From NCBI GenBank assembly GCA_035575925.1, contig DATLXK010000027.1, positions 1 to 64,000 on the forward strand: a stretch of 64,000 nucleotides of DNA, given 5' to 3'. A program made the translations under genes and the position numbers. The stretch is from DASWTL01 sp035575925. Lineage in GTDB: Bacteria > Bacteroidota > Bacteroidia > Sphingobacteriales > Sphingobacteriaceae. Shown in pieces: positions 62,180 to 64,000 of this stretch; within the stretch, counting starts at the first letter, position 1; each line of letters starts with the position of its first letter. The notes under the pieces are model-generated. The model saw nothing but the letters and a program-made list of their open reading frames with translations, made no database searches and was not told where the DNA came from.

Positions 62180-63658
62180 TTAGTATCCGTAAGTATTAGG
62201 TAATGCCATTGCAGGTTGCTCTAAATTTACCAGAAATCCGTTAATAACAGCATAAACAGGTTTATTATTCTTAGTTAATAAAAAATGTGCCGTTTGGTTT
62301 AGTCCGGCAGCTTGGGAATTATTTGTATCGCTGTTTGTTAAATTCAATAACCTGTTGCTTACAGGACCAACAAGTGATTTTTCATCCAACCATTTTACAA
62401 ATAAATAACCTTCTTTTATAAGCTTAAGCTCATCAGCGGGTTTCAATCCTTCCCATTCATTCTTTGTCATAACTTTAACCAGGGCCGGTGTGTATATTAA
62501 ATCTTTTGCGTCTGCTTCATCATAACCAAAAGCAAAATCCACATCTCCGAGTTCATCAATATTTCCCTGATAGCTGATGCTTCTGTAATCAGCGCTCTTA
62601 ATCTGGGACCGGTTTATTCCCAAATTAGTAGTAAATGTATTCCCTGCTTTAGTAACGGTAACATTACGTATCAGCACATCATATAATGATCTGCCATTTT
62701 CAGGAATATCGGCATACCGGTTATAATCTTCTTTCAGATATGACTGACGTGCTATAGCTTCAAAAGCACTTAAAAGTGAATAAAAATTAAGCTTCCGGAT
62801 GTGTTCTTTTTCAGGATCCCCTGGAAAGCCTCCGGACTCAATTAAAATAGTAGATATATCCATGCCCTGGAAAGTATCACCAAAGCACCGCGGATCATGG
62901 GCGTCATCATATTTGGCAACTTTTCCGGGTATTTGTCTTTGCAGGGCGTTATTCATTAATACAATTACCTGAGTGGCTTTCTTTCGAACCTCGTTCATAC
63001 TTTTTTCATAATTGTAGGCAGGGGCAAGAAATGAAATAGTTGCCGTATTTCTTGTCGCTCCGGCAGAGTAAAGCGTACTCTGGTCGTGAAGATTAAATCC
63101 AAATTCGGGCTGAAGCTCTTTAGCTATGTCCATCAATATCGTTCCTTCAGGTGTAACCTGCATTCGGGCATCCCGGTTAATGTCGATATCCAGTGTATTC
63201 CGTCTTTTATACATTTCAGCACCATCCGGATTAACCATAGGTACAAAATGAAGTTCAAGCTTATCAAGCAGAAACTTCCTTAATGCAGTATTCTCATCAT
63301 TTTTAGCAGTAAAGAAATTAAAAAGATCAAATAATGATCTGGTGGCAGTTGTTTCATCGCCATGCATTTGAGACCACAGCAATATTTTAGTTTTCCCCCG
63401 TCCAACGGCAAGATGATGAATACTCCTGCCCTGCACGGAGTTGCCTAAGATTTTATGCCTAAAAAGAGTTGACTGAGCATGCTTTTGAATAAGGGGGACT
63501 ATATCACTGTGTTTAAAAAACCTGCTATTTAATGCCGGCTCTTTATATTGGGCATATTGGTTCCATACTGAAGACAGATCCTGGCTTAAGCCAACCTGTG
63601 TGAAAGCCAGCAGAAATGCAGCTAAAATTGACTGAATCAAAAAAGAACTCTTTTTCAT
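62180..63658 (-). CDS. exported M14-family zinc carboxypeptidase
   Basis: The 492 residues have a leader (about 1-25) and an M14 domain. The zinc ligands are H-G-D-E in LWSQMHGDETTATRSL (HxxE) and the later His in FNLHDQSTLY. The substrate-binding Asn/Arg is in DININRDAR-type order (DIDINRDAR), and the catalytic Glu is in ILIESGGFPGD. A C-terminal ~170-residue region of unknown fold follows (from about 320). Exported M14 enzymes trim C-terminal residues from peptides; some cleave gamma-D-glutamyl bonds of cell-wall peptides. The last assignment is inference from the neighbouring D-amino-acid operon. Transcribed toward the cassette-like genes. Confidence 0.9.
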   Translation of the reverse strand: MKKSSFLIQSILAAFLLAFTQVGLSQDLSSVWNQYAQYKEPALNSRFFKHSDIVPLIQKHAQSTLFRHKILGNSVQGRSIHHLAVGRGKTKILLWSQMHGDETTATRSLFDLFNFFTAKNDENTALRKFLLDKLELHFVPMVNPDGAEMYKRRNTLDIDINRDARMQVTPEGTILMDIAKELQPEFGFNLHDQSTLYSAGATRNTATISFLAPAYNYEKSMNEVRKKATQVIVLMNNALQRQIPGKVAKYDDAHDPRCFGDTFQGMDISTILIESGGFPGDPEKEHIRKLNFYSLLSAFEAIARQSYLKEDYNRYADIPENGRSLYDVLIRNVTVTKAGNTFTTNLGINRSQIKSADYRSISYQGNIDELGDVDFAFGYDEADAKDLIYTPALVKVMTKNEWEGLKPADELKLIKEGYLFVKWLDEKSLVGPVSNRLLNLTNSDTNNSQAAGLNQTAHFLLTKNNKPVYAVINGFLVNLEQPAMALPNTYGY

Positions 63659-63895
63659 AGCACGTAATTTCCATAAATATAAAAAGATTATTTGGAGGTA
63701 GAATATTGAAGAAGGGCTGTATAAAAATATTAATTATGTGTGTAAGTAAAATTATATTTCAGACTTCGATTGAATTTTAAATTTTTAACATTTTCCCGTT
63801 AAATGAACATAATCTTTCCAGGCATTTATATACGGTTTTCTTACTTCAGTAAACGGTAATTTTAAAAGAAACAGCTTGTCAGTTCATCGGCATCC

Positions 63896-64000
63896 ATGCG
63901 GAGCATCAACATACGCGACTTACTATCCACACCCGGACAATTATACTATCTGCGCTCTGAGCCGCTGATAATTAATATTCTGAATGGTCTTTCTTCTGGT
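63896..64000 (+). CDS. possible 5' fragment of a gene running off the right edge
   Basis: From the ATG at 63896 the frame stays open for 35 codons to the edge (starts MRSINIRDLLSTPGQL). There is no family resemblance in so few residues and no strong ribosome site. The opposite strand of this stretch has stops in all frames, which slightly favours the forward frame. The other ~235 bases, 63659-63895, are AT-rich and hold nothing else I can support except the promoter of the M14 gene. Confidence 0.25.
   Translation, partial: MRSINIRDLLSTPGQLYYLRSEPLIINILNGLSSG

Noticed and set aside
1..64000. CRISPR array, rRNA operon or intact prophage
   Set aside because: I saw no regularly spaced direct repeats, no rRNA-like sequence and no phage structural genes; the only recombinase is a remnant.

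Overview
The window is chromosomal DNA of a Bacteroidota species, most like the Sphingobacteriaceae/Chitinophagaceae. The signs are TonB-dependent receptors with an N-terminal carboxypeptidase-regulatory-like domain, a SusC/SusD pair, two DUF4249 lipoproteins, an ECF sigma/FecR cascade ending in a DUF4974 domain, weak ribosome-binding sites and a tRNA-His gene without encoded CCA. The species cannot be named from this sequence.

Layout. 1-7.3 kb is accessory: the start of a transposase at the left edge, a possibly truncated small gene, a stand-alone H-NOX haem sensor, a receptor/DUF4249 pair, an orphan pectate-lyase-fold protein and an integrase remnant beside tRNA-His. 7.6-12.7 kb is a sigma/FecR/receptor/DUF4249 uptake operon whose receptor is frameshifted. 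12.8-14.1 kb has an AT-rich outer-membrane protein and an exported PEBP protein. 14.4-19.5 kb is housekeeping: rnhA, fbp, a YfcE-like phosphoesterase, trmN6 and purL.

19.8-52.4 kb is the most striking part, a large catabolic island. It holds kduI, a DUF4861 protein, a Gfo/Idh oxidoreductase, a LacI regulator and a cytosolic RidA. It also holds four Sec-exported amidohydrolase/deacetylase paralogues and three SelA/DgaE-like PLP enzymes with twin-arginine leaders. A second RidA has a Tat leader, and there are an exported RraA-type aldolase and an exported SMP-30 lactonase. A SusC/SusD pair, beta-propeller dehydrogenases, c-type cytochromes, an LldP permease and a BASS symporter complete the set. 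Read together, the genes suggest a mostly periplasmic pathway: N-acyl substrate, deacylation, PLP-dependent elimination, imine/enamine hydrolysis by RidA, aldol cleavage, and uptake of small 2-oxo or hydroxy acids. The substrate and the reaction order are inference.

52.7-63.7 kb holds idi and then a five-gene forward operon: S9 peptidase, dipeptide epimerase-like enolase, alpha-oxoamine-synthase-like PLP enzyme, PBP4-type DD-carboxypeptidase and an exported, enlarged glutamate-racemase homologue. This points to D-amino-acid or muropeptide metabolism, partly outside the cytoplasm. Two small AT-rich genes with repeated, cassette-like boundaries follow, then an exported M14 carboxypeptidase. The last 340 bases may hold the start of another gene.
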